49,830 nt of DNA from Defluviitalea raffinosedens (GCF_016908775.1 NZ_JAFBEP010000022.1:1-49830); one strand, 5' to 3'; shown: positions 25,533-35,974, numbered from the stretch's first letter. A program made the numbers and translations. The notes: a model not told the origin generated them from the letters alone.

Positions 25533-26944
25533 GTTTTAATCGGACTATTGTAGAATTGAAACTGATTGCTGCGTTAAATTTTTCTTCTACTGCTTTAAGG
25601 TTTTAATCGGACTATTGTAGAATTGAAACTGGTTTTGTATATCTCTATGTAGTTTTATCCACCCGTTTTAATCGGACTATTGTAGAATTGAAACGGCTAT
25701 CAACTTTGAACCTTGATTGTTCTAATTCGTTTTAATCGGACTATTGTAGAATTGAAACTCTTTAATTTCTAACTCTCGAAGACCGTCACAACTTGTTTTA
25801 ATCGGACTATTGTAGAATTGAAACCTTCTATCTGACGTCTTCGTTCTTCCAGCGCGGCGAGTTTTAATCGGACTATTGTAGAATTGAAACTATTCCGATC
25901 AATTTTTTACCGGCTACCAATGGTAGTTTTAATCGGACTATTGTAGAATTGAAACTTTTTATCTCTTATCTTTAAAACCTTTACCTCTTGTTTTAATCGG
26001 ACTATTGTAGAATTGAAACGAGAAGTCGGCGACATCTATTATTCAATTAAACTGGTTTTAATCGGACTATTGTAGAATTGAAACCTCAAAAACCAGTACG
26101 GTTTCATTCTCAATCCCCTCGTTTTAATCGGACTATTGTAGAATTGAAACCTGAGGCTCATTATGAATACTGTATCTTTTTAGGCACAAGTTTTAATCGG
26201 ACTATTGTAGAATTGAAACTTCTAAGGCTGTTATTAAATTTGCTTTTGCTTCTTCTGTTTTAATCGGACTATTGTAGAATTGAAACTTAGTTTTATAGTA
26301 GATTAAATTTTCTGTATTAAAAGTTTTAATCGGACTATTGTAGAATTGAAACATACTAGTCATTGACGATTGTAAGTCTTTGCTTCTTCGTTTTAATCGG
26401 ACTATTGTAGAATTGAAACAGTCTGTTTGTAGTTGCGCTATATCTTTTATTGCAGTTTTAATCGGACTATTGTAGAATTGAAACAAATTCATCTGGCTCA
26501 TAATCTTCTGGCAAAATAAAGTTTTAATCGGACTATTGTAGAATTGAAACGCAGTATTAGTGTGGATACTATTTCACTAAATGAAAGTTTTAATCGGACT
26601 ATTGTAGAATTGAAACTAGTTATATCCTCATTCAAATCTCCCACCCAATTTAGTTTTAATCGGACTATTGTAGAATTGAAACTTCTTTAGCAACTTCGGG
26701 ATTTAATATTGTTTCTGTGTTTTAATCGGACTATTGTAGAATTGAAACTGGGAAGTATTTACTATAAAAACTTTGGCTGATAGAGTTTTAATCGGACTAT
26801 TGTAGAATTGAAACGTAATTCATTACAACTTTTCTTATGTGTTTGTTTTGGTTTTAATCGGACTATTGTAGAATTGAAACTCACAACAAGCATCTGAGTT
26901 AGCAGAGGAATTAGGTTTTAATCGGACTATTGTAGAATTCAGTT
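25533..26944 (+). CRISPR. CRISPR array, 22 repeats and 21 spacers, no adjacent cas genes
   Basis: The 30-bp repeat begins GTTTTAATCG and ends GAATTGAAAC. I counted repeats starting at 25533, 25600, 25665, 25729, 25795, 25861, 25926, 25990, 26055, 26121, 26190, 26257, 26323, 26390, 26455, 26521, 26587, 26653, 26719, 26785, 26851 and 26915. Spacers are 34-39 bp. The first 21 repeats look identical; the last loses the repeat end after GAATT. The ATTGAAAC end is the usual 5' handle of type I-B/III crRNAs, so transcription is left to right with the leader at 25349-25532. No cas gene was found anywhere in the window. Confidence 0.98.
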
Positions 26945-26976
26945 TTGAAATCTTATGTTCCAATAAATATGTTTCA

Positions 26977-27018
26977 ATAAATCCCTGACTTTTTTGGAGT
27001 CAGGGATTTATCTTTTGC
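26977..27018 (+). terminator. Terminator downstream of the CRISPR array
   Basis: ATAAATCCCTGACT (26977-26990) pairs exactly with AGTCAGGGATTTAT (26998-27011), then CTTTTG. It would end the pre-crRNA transcript. Confidence 0.8.
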
Positions 27019-27178
27019 ATCGAAAAAAATTGTACAAAATACTAAAAATTACACCACTTTTTATTATCAGAAATGTATGATAAAATAAATGCGTGATAAT
27101 ATAAATAATAAAATATCACAAATTTTAAAGGAACAGCTGATTTTTTTTGTACAACAACGATGGGGGGAAGATGATACC

Positions 27179-28930
27179 ATGAACTATTTGAGGAATTGTA
27201 AGGTTTCTACAAAGCTTTTTTTAATGGTACTGCCGACAGTGGTGATTGCGGTATTTTATCTTTATCAAATCGCTTGTCAATCCCAGAAGATCAGTGCCAT
27301 TACAAAGAAAACATATTATGATGAGGTCTATGTGAATACGAGACTCATTTTAAATGCGGAAAGAGCTTTTTACGAAGCCACAATTGCAGAAAAAACTTTA
27401 GCACTATCCGGTGATGAGTTGGATGCAGATGCACGCTCCTCATTGTTGAGGGAATATAACTTTAAAAAAGGGAAGGTATTAGAGGAAGTAGAAAAAGCCA
27501 TTGCCAATGTAAACAGCAATCCTAACTTTATTGATTTTAAATTTTCAGGACCTAAATATACAATCTATGAATTATACAATGCTTTTCAATCTGGTTTTCA
27601 GGATTGGGAGGCTGCCTATAATCCGGAAACTGGTGAAGGAGATATAAAAGCCAAGGAAGAGGCATTCGAGTATGCCAGTGACTTTTTAAACTACATGACG
27701 GATATTTTGGATGAATACAGCATATATGTTGAACAGAATATAGAGAAATCTGTTAAAGATACAGTGATTGAGTCAGCTATTATCCTTATAATACTCATCT
27801 TACTTGTTGTTTTACTGGCTGTATTTGTTATTCAATATTTAAGAAAACATATCTTAAAACTTACGGACAACATGAATGCCCTTTCAAAAAATGATTTATC
27901 TTTCAAACCGCATATGATACATAGTAAGGATGAATTAGGGGATTTATCGAAATCAATATCCACATTAATTTATTCTTTAAGGGATATTGTTAAAAGATTA
28001 ACTCAATTAACGACGAGTTTGACCAATTCATCCCATGTTATGATGGATAGTTCCAATGAAGTTTCTGACTCTATGAACGAAATAAGTAACATCATATCTG
28101 ATATTGCTAAGGGGGCATATGAACAAGCAGAGGATTCTAAACAACTTATGCAAGAAATTAATGTCTTAGGAGATGTGCTTCATAAAAGTACATCCAGTGC
28201 CAATGAACTCTCAAAGGCGAGCTTAGAGATCAAAGCGGCAACAGAAGAGGGGTTAAAAAGTGTCAATCAGCTTGAAGCAATAACCATAAAAAATGGGGAG
28301 TCTTTTCAATCGATTTTTGACAGCATTAAGATTACCCATGTCAATGCAGGTAAAATCAGTGAAGCCAGTGAATTGATTTCAGATATTGCCAGAAAGACAA
28401 AACTTTTATCATTAAATGCTACTATAGAGGCAGCCAGAGCAGGGGAATCAGGAAAAGGATTTGCTGTTGTTGCAGATGAAATAAGAAAGTTATCCGAGCA
28501 GTCAGAACAATCCATTGAGATGATACGAGGAATCTTAGAGCAACTTAAAAGCAATATCAATAGCATCAATCAACAGAGTGTTATTGCAAAAAATGCAGTT
28601 ATGGCTCAGACAGCCAGTGTAAACGATACAAAGGATAAATATTTTGTGATTGTAGATACATTAAACAAAATAAATACAGAAATAAAGAATTTAGAGATGG
28701 TGACAAAAGATGTAGAGCATAGTCGTTCTGTGGTTTCTGATATTGGAATCAGGGTATCCAATATTTCTGAAGAGTATGCGGCAAGTACAGAAGAAACTTC
28801 TGCTATGACAGAGGGAATTTTAAAGGCTATGATGGATGTTAACCACATTGGGCAGGAATTAGATCACTTTGTCCTGGAATTAAAAGATTTGATTGGCAAG
28901 TTCAAGTTGCCGATGGAATTAGAAAATTAA
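27179..28930 (+). CDS. Methyl-accepting chemotaxis protein
   Basis: A 583-aa chemoreceptor. TM1 is near residues 13-32 ([18 protein letters not shown]). A helical extracytoplasmic sensor of about 160 residues follows, then TM2 ([19 protein letters not shown]), HAMP, and the signalling domain with hairpin tip [20 protein letters not shown] and [15 protein letters not shown] chose ATG 27179 because GGGGGGAAG lies just upstream; the frame is open further 5'. Only 15 bases separate it from the response regulator gene, so it probably belongs to the sugar-sensing operon. The ligand is unknown. Confidence 0.9.
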   Translation: MNYLRNCKVSTKLFLMVLPTVVIAVFYLYQIACQSQKISAITKKTYYDEVYVNTRLILNAERAFYEATIAEKTLALSGDELDADARSSLLREYNFKKGKVLEEVEKAIANVNSNPNFIDFKFSGPKYTIYELYNAFQSGFQDWEAAYNPETGEGDIKAKEEAFEYASDFLNYMTDILDEYSIYVEQNIEKSVKDTVIESAIILIILILLVVLLAVFVIQYLRKHILKLTDNMNALSKNDLSFKPHMIHSKDELGDLSKSISTLIYSLRDIVKRLTQLTTSLTNSSHVMMDSSNEVSDSMNEISNIISDIAKGAYEQAEDSKQLMQEINVLGDVLHKSTSSANELSKASLEIKAATEEGLKSVNQLEAITIKNGESFQSIFDSIKITHVNAGKISEASELISDIARKTKLLSLNATIEAARAGESGKGFAVVADEIRKLSEQSEQSIEMIRGILEQLKSNINSINQQSVIAKNAVMAQTASVNDTKDKYFVIVDTLNKINTEIKNLEMVTKDVEHSRSVVSDIGIRVSNISEEYAASTEETSAMTEGILKAMMDVNHIGQELDHFVLELKDLIGKFKLPMELEN

Positions 28931-28945
28931 GGAAAGGGCGGTATA

Positions 28946-30571
28946 ATGTTAAAAGTATTTCTGGTTGAAGATGAGTTCGTTGTGAGAGAAGGTATAAAAA
29001 ATAATATTGATTGGGCTGGAGAAGGATTTTTATTTTGCGGAGAAGCACCGGATGGTGAGATTGCTTATAAGATGATTCAAAAGGAGCAGCCAGATATTAT
29101 CATCACAGATATCAAAATGCCTTTTATGAATGGATTGGAACTAAGCCGTCTCGTAACAAAGGAACTTCCAGAAAGCAAAATTATTATTTTAAGTGGACAC
29201 GAAGAATTTACTTTTGCCCAGGAGGCTATAAAAATAGGTGTTATGGAGTATCTCCTAAAGCCTATTAGCAGTGTGGAATTAATGAAAGTAGTTAAACAAG
29301 TTGCCCAGAAGATTATTAAAGAGAGAATGGAAAAGAGTAATTTTGAAAGATATAAAAAAGAGATGGAAGAAAATGAAGTTTATATTAAGCGACGTCTTTT
29401 TGAAGATATGATTCAGGGTTCTCTTTCCACCGCCCAGATTTTAGAGAGAAGTAAAGAGCTTGGTTTTGAAATGAGCGCACCATATTATCAAATTGTACTG
29501 TTTAAGTATAGTATTGGGGGCAAGGATGAAAATTTTTCTGATGAATTATTAGGGGTTGTCAAGGATTTAAAGGACATTAATTCCAAGTATCACCATATTG
29601 TGTTTTTTGATCGTGCCATTGAAGGGATTGCCTTGATTATAAAAGCAAATTCCCTGGAACAGCTGGAAGAGATCCGTAAGAAGTATTTTGATGAAATTAA
29701 ATCATTATTTTCTAATCATCCTGAAATCAATTATTTTGGAGGTGTAGGCAGTCCTGTAAGCAGGCTAACACAGCTTAGAGAGTCTTATGAGAGTGCATCT
29801 TTGGCTTTTGCTCGCCGCTTTATTTTAGATGAAAATGCTATTATAAGCAGCGATGAACTTTCAGATTTGATTTATGAACAGGATAGCCCTACTATTAATG
29901 ATTTTCAATTAGGTAATTTAGACATTAAAAGAGTGGATGGATTTTTAAGAAACGGTGAAGCCAGTGAGATTCAGTTTTTTGTTGAAGAATTTCTAAAAAG
30001 CATCAATAAAACAAGCAAAAAATCATTACTATTTAAGCAGTATATCTTTATGAATGTATATTTTACAGTGCTTAATTTTCTCAAGGAAATAGGAAGAGAA
30101 GAGGTTTTAACAGAAGAATCCTCTACCGGAATGAATGAGATGAAAGAAGTCCTTATGGATTTTCAAAAGGTGAAATCCTATATCACCCGTCTGCTCACTA
30201 TAGCTATTGAGCAAAGGGATGTCATAAGAACAAAGCGTTATCATCGTATGATCGAACAAGCCAAAGAATACATTAATGAACATTATGCGGATGAAAATAT
30301 ATCTTTAAATGAAGTGGCGGCATATGTGAACATAAGTCCCAGTCATTTTAGTACAATTTTTAGTCGTGAAATGGGTAAAAGTTTTATACGATATTTAACG
30401 GATCTGCGTATGAATAAAGCTAAGGAATTATTGAAATGCTCGGATTTACGTTGCTCAGAAATCAGTATGGCAGTAGGTTATAAGGACCCCCATTATTTTT
30501 CATATCTTTTCAAAAAAGAGCAAAATTGCACGCCTAAACAGTATCGAAATATGAAGAAGGATGCCGTATAG
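28946..30571 (+). CDS. AraC-type response regulator (YesN-like)
   Basis: A 541-aa regulator. The N-terminal receiver has VEDE at residues 7-10, phosphoacceptor Asp55 (IIITDIKMPFMNG) and KP near residue 105. A middle dimerisation-type region follows, then a C-terminal AraC double helix-turn-helix (about 435-540: ISLNEVAAYVNISPSHFS, then YKDPHYFSYLFKK). It is followed by its probable cognate kinase and then by the sugar transporter, whose promoter it is expected to control. Confidence 0.93.
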   Translation: MLKVFLVEDEFVVREGIKNNIDWAGEGFLFCGEAPDGEIAYKMIQKEQPDIIITDIKMPFMNGLELSRLVTKELPESKIIILSGHEEFTFAQEAIKIGVMEYLLKPISSVELMKVVKQVAQKIIKERMEKSNFERYKKEMEENEVYIKRRLFEDMIQGSLSTAQILERSKELGFEMSAPYYQIVLFKYSIGGKDENFSDELLGVVKDLKDINSKYHHIVFFDRAIEGIALIIKANSLEQLEEIRKKYFDEIKSLFSNHPEINYFGGVGSPVSRLTQLRESYESASLAFARRFILDENAIISSDELSDLIYEQDSPTINDFQLGNLDIKRVDGFLRNGEASEIQFFVEEFLKSINKTSKKSLLFKQYIFMNVYFTVLNFLKEIGREEVLTEESSTGMNEMKEVLMDFQKVKSYITRLLTIAIEQRDVIRTKRYHRMIEQAKEYINEHYADENISLNEVAAYVNISPSHFSTIFSREMGKSFIRYLTDLRMNKAKELLKCSDLRCSEISMAVGYKDPHYFSYLFKKEQNCTPKQYRNMKKDAV

Positions 30572-30592
30572 TGCTTTATGGAGGTTGACGGA

Positions 30593-32071
30593 GTGAAGCC
30601 TTGGATTAGACATACATTCGGAAAGACCTTTGGGAATTTGAAATTGAATAGAAAGATCCAAATTTCTATTATGGTATGCATTATTCCACTTTTTATTCTT
30701 TTTATGATGATGTTTTTTAATATATCTAAAATGAATCGGGAATATAACCAGATTATAGCCAATGCTTCTGAAGCCGGGCGATTTAGTATTGATTTTAAAG
30801 AAGAATTTGATTACAAGATTTATTTGCTTATAGCAGGACACTCATCCTTTGAAGAGGAAGATCCCTACAGTACCATTAATGACGCAAGGGCTATTGCCTA
30901 TGATCTTATTATAAATACCAACCTTAAAGAAAATAAACAGCGGGCAAAGACCATTTTAAAGCTGTTGGACAATCTTGAGAGGTATGTACAACGTATTGAA
31001 CAAAATAAGATCGAGGGAGGGCACTATGATGATAACATCATTATATGGGAAAAGGATATTCAGATTGTTACAGCCCTTATTCAGTCCACAGTATTAGAAT
31101 ACACATATTATGAAACGAAAGCCATAGATCAGGTCAGATTAGAAACCTTGGAGAATTTCAGGCAAATTATCTTATATACTCTTATCATCTTTGGAATTGT
31201 TATGATTATTGAGATTGCTTTATCTATTATTATTCCAAATAGTATTGTTAAACCCATTCAGCATTTAAATGATGTTACCAAACAGGTCGCTAAGGGCGAC
31301 CTTTCCGTTCGTGCCAAAGTTTTGCATGGAGCGGAGGTAAAAAGCTTGGGAGAATCCCTTAATATGATGATTGGAAGAATAGAGTATCTTTTAGATGCGG
31401 TGAAAACAGAGGAAAAAAACTTAAGGGAAGCAGAGCTTGAACTTTTGCAGGCTCAGATCAATCCACACTTTCTTTATAACACCCTGGATACGATTATTTG
31501 GCTGGCTGAATCGGGAAATCCCAAAGAGGTAGTGGATATGGTGAAGGCATTATCAGACTTCTTTCGTACGTCATTAAATCATGGCAACGGCATGTTTACC
31601 TTAAAAGAAGAGGAACGGCATGTAAAGAGCTATCTCCAGATTCAGCATGTGAGATACCAGGATATATTAGAGTATGAGATTGACTTACCTGATGATATTA
31701 AGGATGCCATCATACCCAAAATCACATTGCAGCCTATTGTTGAAAATGCCCTTTATCACGGAATAAAAAACCGCAGAGGCAAAGGAAAGATTAGTGTTAC
31801 TGGAATGAGAGAAGGTAATGATGTTGTAATTTCTATTGCGGATAATGGCGCAGGGATGACACCTGAACAACTTAACAAAATCACCACTCTTTTAAATGAG
31901 GGACATGCAGGTGGAAAAGTTCAAAAGAAGATGGATTCCTATGGACTTTATAATGTTAATCAGCGGATCAAGCTTAAGTTTGGAAATAATTATGGCCTTT
32001 CTATCAGCAGCGTATATGGAGAGGGAACTTGTGTAAAAGTAAGAATTCCATTTGGAAATTCAATTCCATAA
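30593..32071 (+). CDS. Sensor histidine kinase (YesM-like, LytS/His_kinase family)
   Basis: Membrane kinase of about 492 aa. It has TM1 near residues 21-42, an extracytoplasmic loop of about 150 residues, TM2 (LYTLIIFGIVMIIEIALSIII), HAMP, then the His_kinase domain with phosphoacceptor QINPHFLYNTLD, N box ENALYHGI and G box ADNGAGM. I chose GTG 30593 because GGAGG (30580-30584) is eight bases upstream; an ATG at 30578 lies before that site. It pairs with the response regulator just upstream. Confidence 0.9.
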   Translation: MKPWIRHTFGKTFGNLKLNRKIQISIMVCIIPLFILFMMMFFNISKMNREYNQIIANASEAGRFSIDFKEEFDYKIYLLIAGHSSFEEEDPYSTINDARAIAYDLIINTNLKENKQRAKTILKLLDNLERYVQRIEQNKIEGGHYDDNIIIWEKDIQIVTALIQSTVLEYTYYETKAIDQVRLETLENFRQIILYTLIIFGIVMIIEIALSIIIPNSIVKPIQHLNDVTKQVAKGDLSVRAKVLHGAEVKSLGESLNMMIGRIEYLLDAVKTEEKNLREAELELLQAQINPHFLYNTLDTIIWLAESGNPKEVVDMVKALSDFFRTSLNHGNGMFTLKEEERHVKSYLQIQHVRYQDILEYEIDLPDDIKDAIIPKITLQPIVENALYHGIKNRRGKGKISVTGMREGNDVVISIADNGAGMTPEQLNKITTLLNEGHAGGKVQKKMDSYGLYNVNQRIKLKFGNNYGLSISSVYGEGTCVKVRIPFGNSIP

Positions 32072-32152
32072 AAATTTCAAATAAAATCAAAAAAAAGTCA
32101 ACTTAAAAATGAGTCAAGTGAAAATATTCAAATAAATACAAATGAATGTTAA

Positions 32153-32181
32153 TTGATGCCAATTTGATGATTTTGTATAAT
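32153..32181 (+). promoter_or_regulatory. Possible promoter of the sugar ABC transporter operon
   Basis: TTGATG (32153-32158) and TATAAT (32176-32181) with a 17-bp spacer, 50 bases before the binding-protein start. No AraR-like palindrome is nearby; direct repeats of ATTTGAT-like sequence upstream could be activator sites but are not convincing. Confidence 0.5.
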
Positions 32182-32230
32182 TTGAATATAAACCTTAACT
32201 GGTGTGTAAAAAAGGATGGAGGATGGTAAA

Positions 32231-33298
32231 ATGAAGACATTTAAAAAGTTTATTGCGTTAATGTTGACTGGTATGTTAATTACAGCATTAACGGCATGTG
32301 GAGGAAGCAAAACTACAGAAGCTCCAGCTACTGCTGATACACCAGCTGCTGAAGCTCCAGCTGCATCTGCACCTGCAGAAACAAAAGAAGACAAAGATCT
32401 AATTTATGTTGGATTTGTTCAAGTTGGTGCAGAATCTGACTGGCGTATGGCCAATACAAAATCCATGCAGGAAACTTTCACAGAAGAAAATGGATTCAAA
32501 TTTGAAATGGTTGATGCGCAACAAAAAACAGATAAACAAATCACAGCAATCAGAGACTTCATTCAAAAAGATGTTGATTACATTGTTCTCGCTCCAAACA
32601 CAGAAGCTGGTTGGGATACAGTTTTAGGAGAAGCAAGAGATGCAGGAATTCCTGTTATTATCGTTGACCGTATGATTCAAACCAGTGATGACAGTCTCTT
32701 CACAGCTTGGGTAGGATCAAACTTCAAACAAGAAGGTTATGACGCAGTGGATGCTCTTGCAGAAGCACTTAAACTTAAAGGTATTGATCCTAAAGCAGAA
32801 GAAATCAATATCGTTACGCTTCAAGGAACTATGGGATCCTCTGCACAAATTGGACGTACAGACGGATTTGCTGAAAAAATGAAAGAATATCCTAACTGGA
32901 AAATGTTAGACAGACAATCCGGTGACTTCACACAGGAAAAAGGTCAGGAAGTTATGGAATCTTTCTTAAAATCCTATCCTGATATCGATGTTGTAATCGC
33001 TGAAAATGACAATATGGCATTTGGTGCAATTAATGCAATCAAAGCTGCAGGAAAAACTTGTGGTCCAAATGGAGATATTACTATCGTTTCCTTTGACGCA
33101 GTTAAAGCTGCTTTTGAAGCTATGATTGCCGGAGATATCGATGTAGACGTTGAATGTAATCCATTACATGGTCCCCGTGTAAAAGAAATTATTGAAAAAT
33201 TAGAAGCTGGTCAAACAGTAGATAAGATCGCTTATGTTAAAGAAGATGTATTCTTTGCTAAAGATGCTGCAAACATCATTGGAAGCCGTCAATATTAA
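32231..33298 (+). CDS. Sugar ABC transporter substrate-binding lipoprotein (YtfQ-like)
   Basis: Residues 1-22 are a lipoprotein signal with lipobox LTAC and Cys23. An A/P/E/T-rich linker (about 28-55) precedes a type I periplasmic-binding fold (Peripla_BP_4) with ITAIRDFIQKDVDYIVLAPNT and GIPVIIVDR. The mature domain resembles E. coli YtfQ (galactofuranose) and related arabinose-binding proteins. The locus context favours an arabinose-containing ligand. ATG 32231 is preceded by GGAGG; the in-frame ATG at 32216 overlaps that site. Confidence 0.88.
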   Translation: MKTFKKFIALMLTGMLITALTACGGSKTTEAPATADTPAAEAPAASAPAETKEDKDLIYVGFVQVGAESDWRMANTKSMQETFTEENGFKFEMVDAQQKTDKQITAIRDFIQKDVDYIVLAPNTEAGWDTVLGEARDAGIPVIIVDRMIQTSDDSLFTAWVGSNFKQEGYDAVDALAEALKLKGIDPKAEEINIVTLQGTMGSSAQIGRTDGFAEKMKEYPNWKMLDRQSGDFTQEKGQEVMESFLKSYPDIDVVIAENDNMAFGAINAIKAAGKTCGPNGDITIVSFDAVKAAFEAMIAGDIDVDVECNPLHGPRVKEIIEKLEAGQTVDKIAYVKEDVFFAKDAANIIGSRQY

Positions 33299-33346
33299 TG
33301 CTCAAATTTAGGAAAGCTGATTGCGCTGATTATGATGCTTAATACG

Positions 33347-33388
33347 AACCGCCGAGGAATCATTTATGGTTCTTCGACGGACTTTTTT
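33347..33388 (+). terminator. Hairpin between binding protein and ATPase genes
   Basis: CCGCCGAGGAA pairs with TTCTTCGACGG (with wobble), then ACTTTTTTT. Its place after the binding-protein gene suggests partial termination that keeps the binding protein in excess over the membrane components. Confidence 0.78.
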
Positions 33389-33406
33389 TAGAAGGAGTGA
33401 AGACAA

Positions 33407-34918
33407 ATGGCATCTAATGAAATTTTGACTATGCGCCGAATAACGAAAAACTTTATTGGCGTAAGGGCGTTAAATAATGTTGATTTCACTCTTAGAGCTG
33501 GTGAAATTCATGCGTTGATGGGCGAAAATGGTGCGGGCAAATCTACCTTAATTAAGGTATTAACAGGAGCTGAAGAATTCGAAAGCGGAGAAATCAGAAT
33601 TGCGGGCATAGACCACCCTATTATCAATCGTTCTCCCCAGGAAGCGCAGCGTAATGGAATCAGCACAGTATATCAGGAAGTCAATCTTTGTCCGAATTTA
33701 TCTGTTGCAGAAAATCTTTTTATCGGAAGAGAACCAAAGAAATTTGGAAGAATCGACTGGAAGACGATGAACAAAAGAGCTAAGGAAATATTAGATGAAC
33801 TGGACATCCATATTGATGTAACCCTTACGCTTGACAATTATTCTGTGGCTATTCAGCAAATGATTGCCATAGCAAGAGCTGTTGATATTTCAGCAAAGGT
33901 ACTGATTTTAGATGAACCTACATCGAGTCTTGATGAGCAAGAAGTTGAAAAACTTTTCCAAGTTATGAGGATGCTAAAAGAAAGAGGCTTAGGTATTATA
34001 TTCGTTACCCACTTCTTAGATCAGGTATATGCAGTATGTGATCGTATCACTGTACTTAGAAATGGAGAATTAGTTGGAGAATATGAGATAGAAAACTTGC
34101 CACGTCTGCAGCTGGTAGCTCGTATGATGGGAAAAGATCTGGATGATTTAGAAGAGATTAAGAGTGAGCATACAAGTTCTAAAGGTGAAGTAGTCATTGA
34201 AGCAAAAGGATTAGGTTGTAAAGGAAAAGTAAAACCTTTTGATCTATCGATTCATAAAGGTGAAGTGATAGGGTTATCAGGTCTTTTGGGATCTGGACGA
34301 AGTGAACTTGCAAGGACATTATATGGTGCAGACAAACCAGACAGTGGAGAACTTAAAGTGAATGGTCAAAGATTAGCTGCTAATGCACCGATTGATTCTA
34401 TTAAAGCAGGTATGGCATTTTTACCAGAAAACCGTAAAGATGAAGGGATTATTGCTGATCTATCTGTAAGAGAAAACATTATACTCGCATTACAGGCAAG
34501 ACAAGGATTATTTAAATTATTAAGTAGAAAAGAACAGGAAGAATTCGCCGATCGATATATAGAACTTCTTAAGATTAAAACAGCCAGCAGAGAAACCCCT
34601 ATCAAACAACTTAGTGGAGGAAACCAGCAAAAGGCAATACTCGCACGATGGCTGCTTTTAAATCCGGACTTTCTTATATTGGATGAACCCACAAGAGGTA
34701 TAGATGTGGGTACCAAAACAGAAATCCAGAAACTTGTAATAGAACTTGCCAAACAAGGCAAAGCAGTAATGTTCATATCTTCTGAAATAGAAGAAATGCT
34801 GCGTACCTGTAACCGTATGCTTGTTTTACGGGATTCCTCCGTCGTAGGAGAACTTCATGATGAGGAAATCAGCCAAGACAATATCATGGCGGCAATAGCA
34901 GGGGGGAATGCGGTATGA
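33407..34918 (+). CDS. Sugar ABC transporter ATP-binding protein (YtfR/MglA-like)
   Basis: A 503-aa fused ATPase with two nucleotide-binding domains, as in carbohydrate-uptake class 2 importers. Domain 1 has Walker A GENGAGKST and Walker B VLILDEPTSS; its signature is degenerate (YSVAIQQ). Domain 2 has the divergent GLLGSGRSEL, the signature LSGGNQQK and ILDEPTRGID. It overlaps the next permease by 4 bp (ATGA). Confidence 0.95.
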   Translation: MASNEILTMRRITKNFIGVRALNNVDFTLRAGEIHALMGENGAGKSTLIKVLTGAEEFESGEIRIAGIDHPIINRSPQEAQRNGISTVYQEVNLCPNLSVAENLFIGREPKKFGRIDWKTMNKRAKEILDELDIHIDVTLTLDNYSVAIQQMIAIARAVDISAKVLILDEPTSSLDEQEVEKLFQVMRMLKERGLGIIFVTHFLDQVYAVCDRITVLRNGELVGEYEIENLPRLQLVARMMGKDLDDLEEIKSEHTSSKGEVVIEAKGLGCKGKVKPFDLSIHKGEVIGLSGLLGSGRSELARTLYGADKPDSGELKVNGQRLAANAPIDSIKAGMAFLPENRKDEGIIADLSVRENIILALQARQGLFKLLSRKEQEEFADRYIELLKIKTASRETPIKQLSGGNQQKAILARWLLLNPDFLILDEPTRGIDVGTKTEIQKLVIELAKQGKAVMFISSEIEEMLRTCNRMLVLRDSSVVGELHDEEISQDNIMAAIAGGNAV

Positions 34919-35973
34919 AAAATATAAAGATTTTCAAAAAACCTTTATATCAGTATTCATTATTTTTACCAATCGTATGTCTTATTTTAGTGCTCATAGC
35001 AAATCTTATCCAAACACCAACCTTTTTTAAGATTACGATTCAAAATGGAGTTTTATATGGGTATATGATTGATATCATCAATCGTGCCAGCGGGCTTGTT
35101 ATCCTTGCAGTAGGCATGACATTGGTGGTTGCAGCTTCCGGAGGAACAGATATATCTGTAGGGGCAGTGAGTGCTCTTGCCGGGGCGGTGTGTGTAGCGA
35201 CTCTTGGAACAGAAGAAACATATAGAGTGCCTTATATTGTAGCCGTATTACTGGCTTTGCTTATAGGAATCATTTGTGGTGTCGTAAACGGATATCTGGT
35301 TTCTTATATGAAAGTTCAGCCTATGGTTGCAACCCTTATTCTGTTTACTGCAGGAAGAGGAATTGCTCAATTGGTTACAGGCAGTTTTATTCTCTATGTT
35401 AAACCTGAGCAGTTTGGCTATCTTGGTAACTTTATGCCGGGAATACCTGTTCCAACGCCTTGTTTTGTGGCATTGATCATAGTTTTGATAACGTTTATTG
35501 TTCTAAAAAAGACGCCTCTTGGCATGTATATTCAATCTGTAGGGATCAATAGCCGCGCCAGCCGACTGATTGGGCTTAATTCAAAGCTTATTGTATTTCT
35601 TACTTATGTGTTCTGTGGTTTATTGGCGGCGGTAGCAGGTTTGATTTCCGTATCAAGAACTATGTCTATTGATGCCAATAACGTAGGATTAAACTCAGAA
35701 TTGGATGCGATTTTGGCAGTGGCTATCGGTGGCAACAGCCTGGGTGGAGGTAAATTCTCCCTTTTGGGAAGCGTGATCGGTGCGATCACTATACAGGCAC
35801 TTACTACGACCCTTTATGCAATGCATGTAGCTGCTGACCAGCTTCCACTATATAAAGCAATTGTGGTTGTAATTATTGTATCTTTACAATCTCCTACATT
35901 AATTAAATGGTTTAAATCTATAGTACCTAAGGTATACACTAACTCTAATCAAGCTGTAAAGGAGGCGAAATAA
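34915..35973 (+). CDS. Sugar ABC transporter permease (YtfT-like)
   Basis: Membrane permease of 352 aa (BPD_transp_2 family) with about ten hydrophobic segments. GTDISVGAVSALAGA near residue 78 and the conserved cytoplasmic loop AVAIGGNSLGGGKFSLLGS are typical. It starts inside the ATPase stop codon and ends one base before the second permease. Confidence 0.94.
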   Translation: MKNIKIFKKPLYQYSLFLPIVCLILVLIANLIQTPTFFKITIQNGVLYGYMIDIINRASGLVILAVGMTLVVAASGGTDISVGAVSALAGAVCVATLGTEETYRVPYIVAVLLALLIGIICGVVNGYLVSYMKVQPMVATLILFTAGRGIAQLVTGSFILYVKPEQFGYLGNFMPGIPVPTPCFVALIIVLITFIVLKKTPLGMYIQSVGINSRASRLIGLNSKLIVFLTYVFCGLLAAVAGLISVSRTMSIDANNVGLNSELDAILAVAIGGNSLGGGKFSLLGSVIGAITIQALTTTLYAMHVAADQLPLYKAIVVVIIVSLQSPTLIKWFKSIVPKVYTNSNQAVKEAK

Positions 35974-35974
35974 G

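Noticed and set aside
26078-26501. Open frames inside the CRISPR array on both strands
   Set aside because: Their translation repeats every ~66 bases with the CRISPR repeat; they are artefacts of the array.
25533-26914. Self-targeting spacers within the window
   Set aside because: I did not see any spacer matching other parts of this window by eye; a proper search of the full genome was not possible.
27019-27178. Sigma-D/FliA-type flagellar promoter for the chemoreceptor
   Set aside because: No TAAA plus GCCGATAA-like pair at the right spacing was found.
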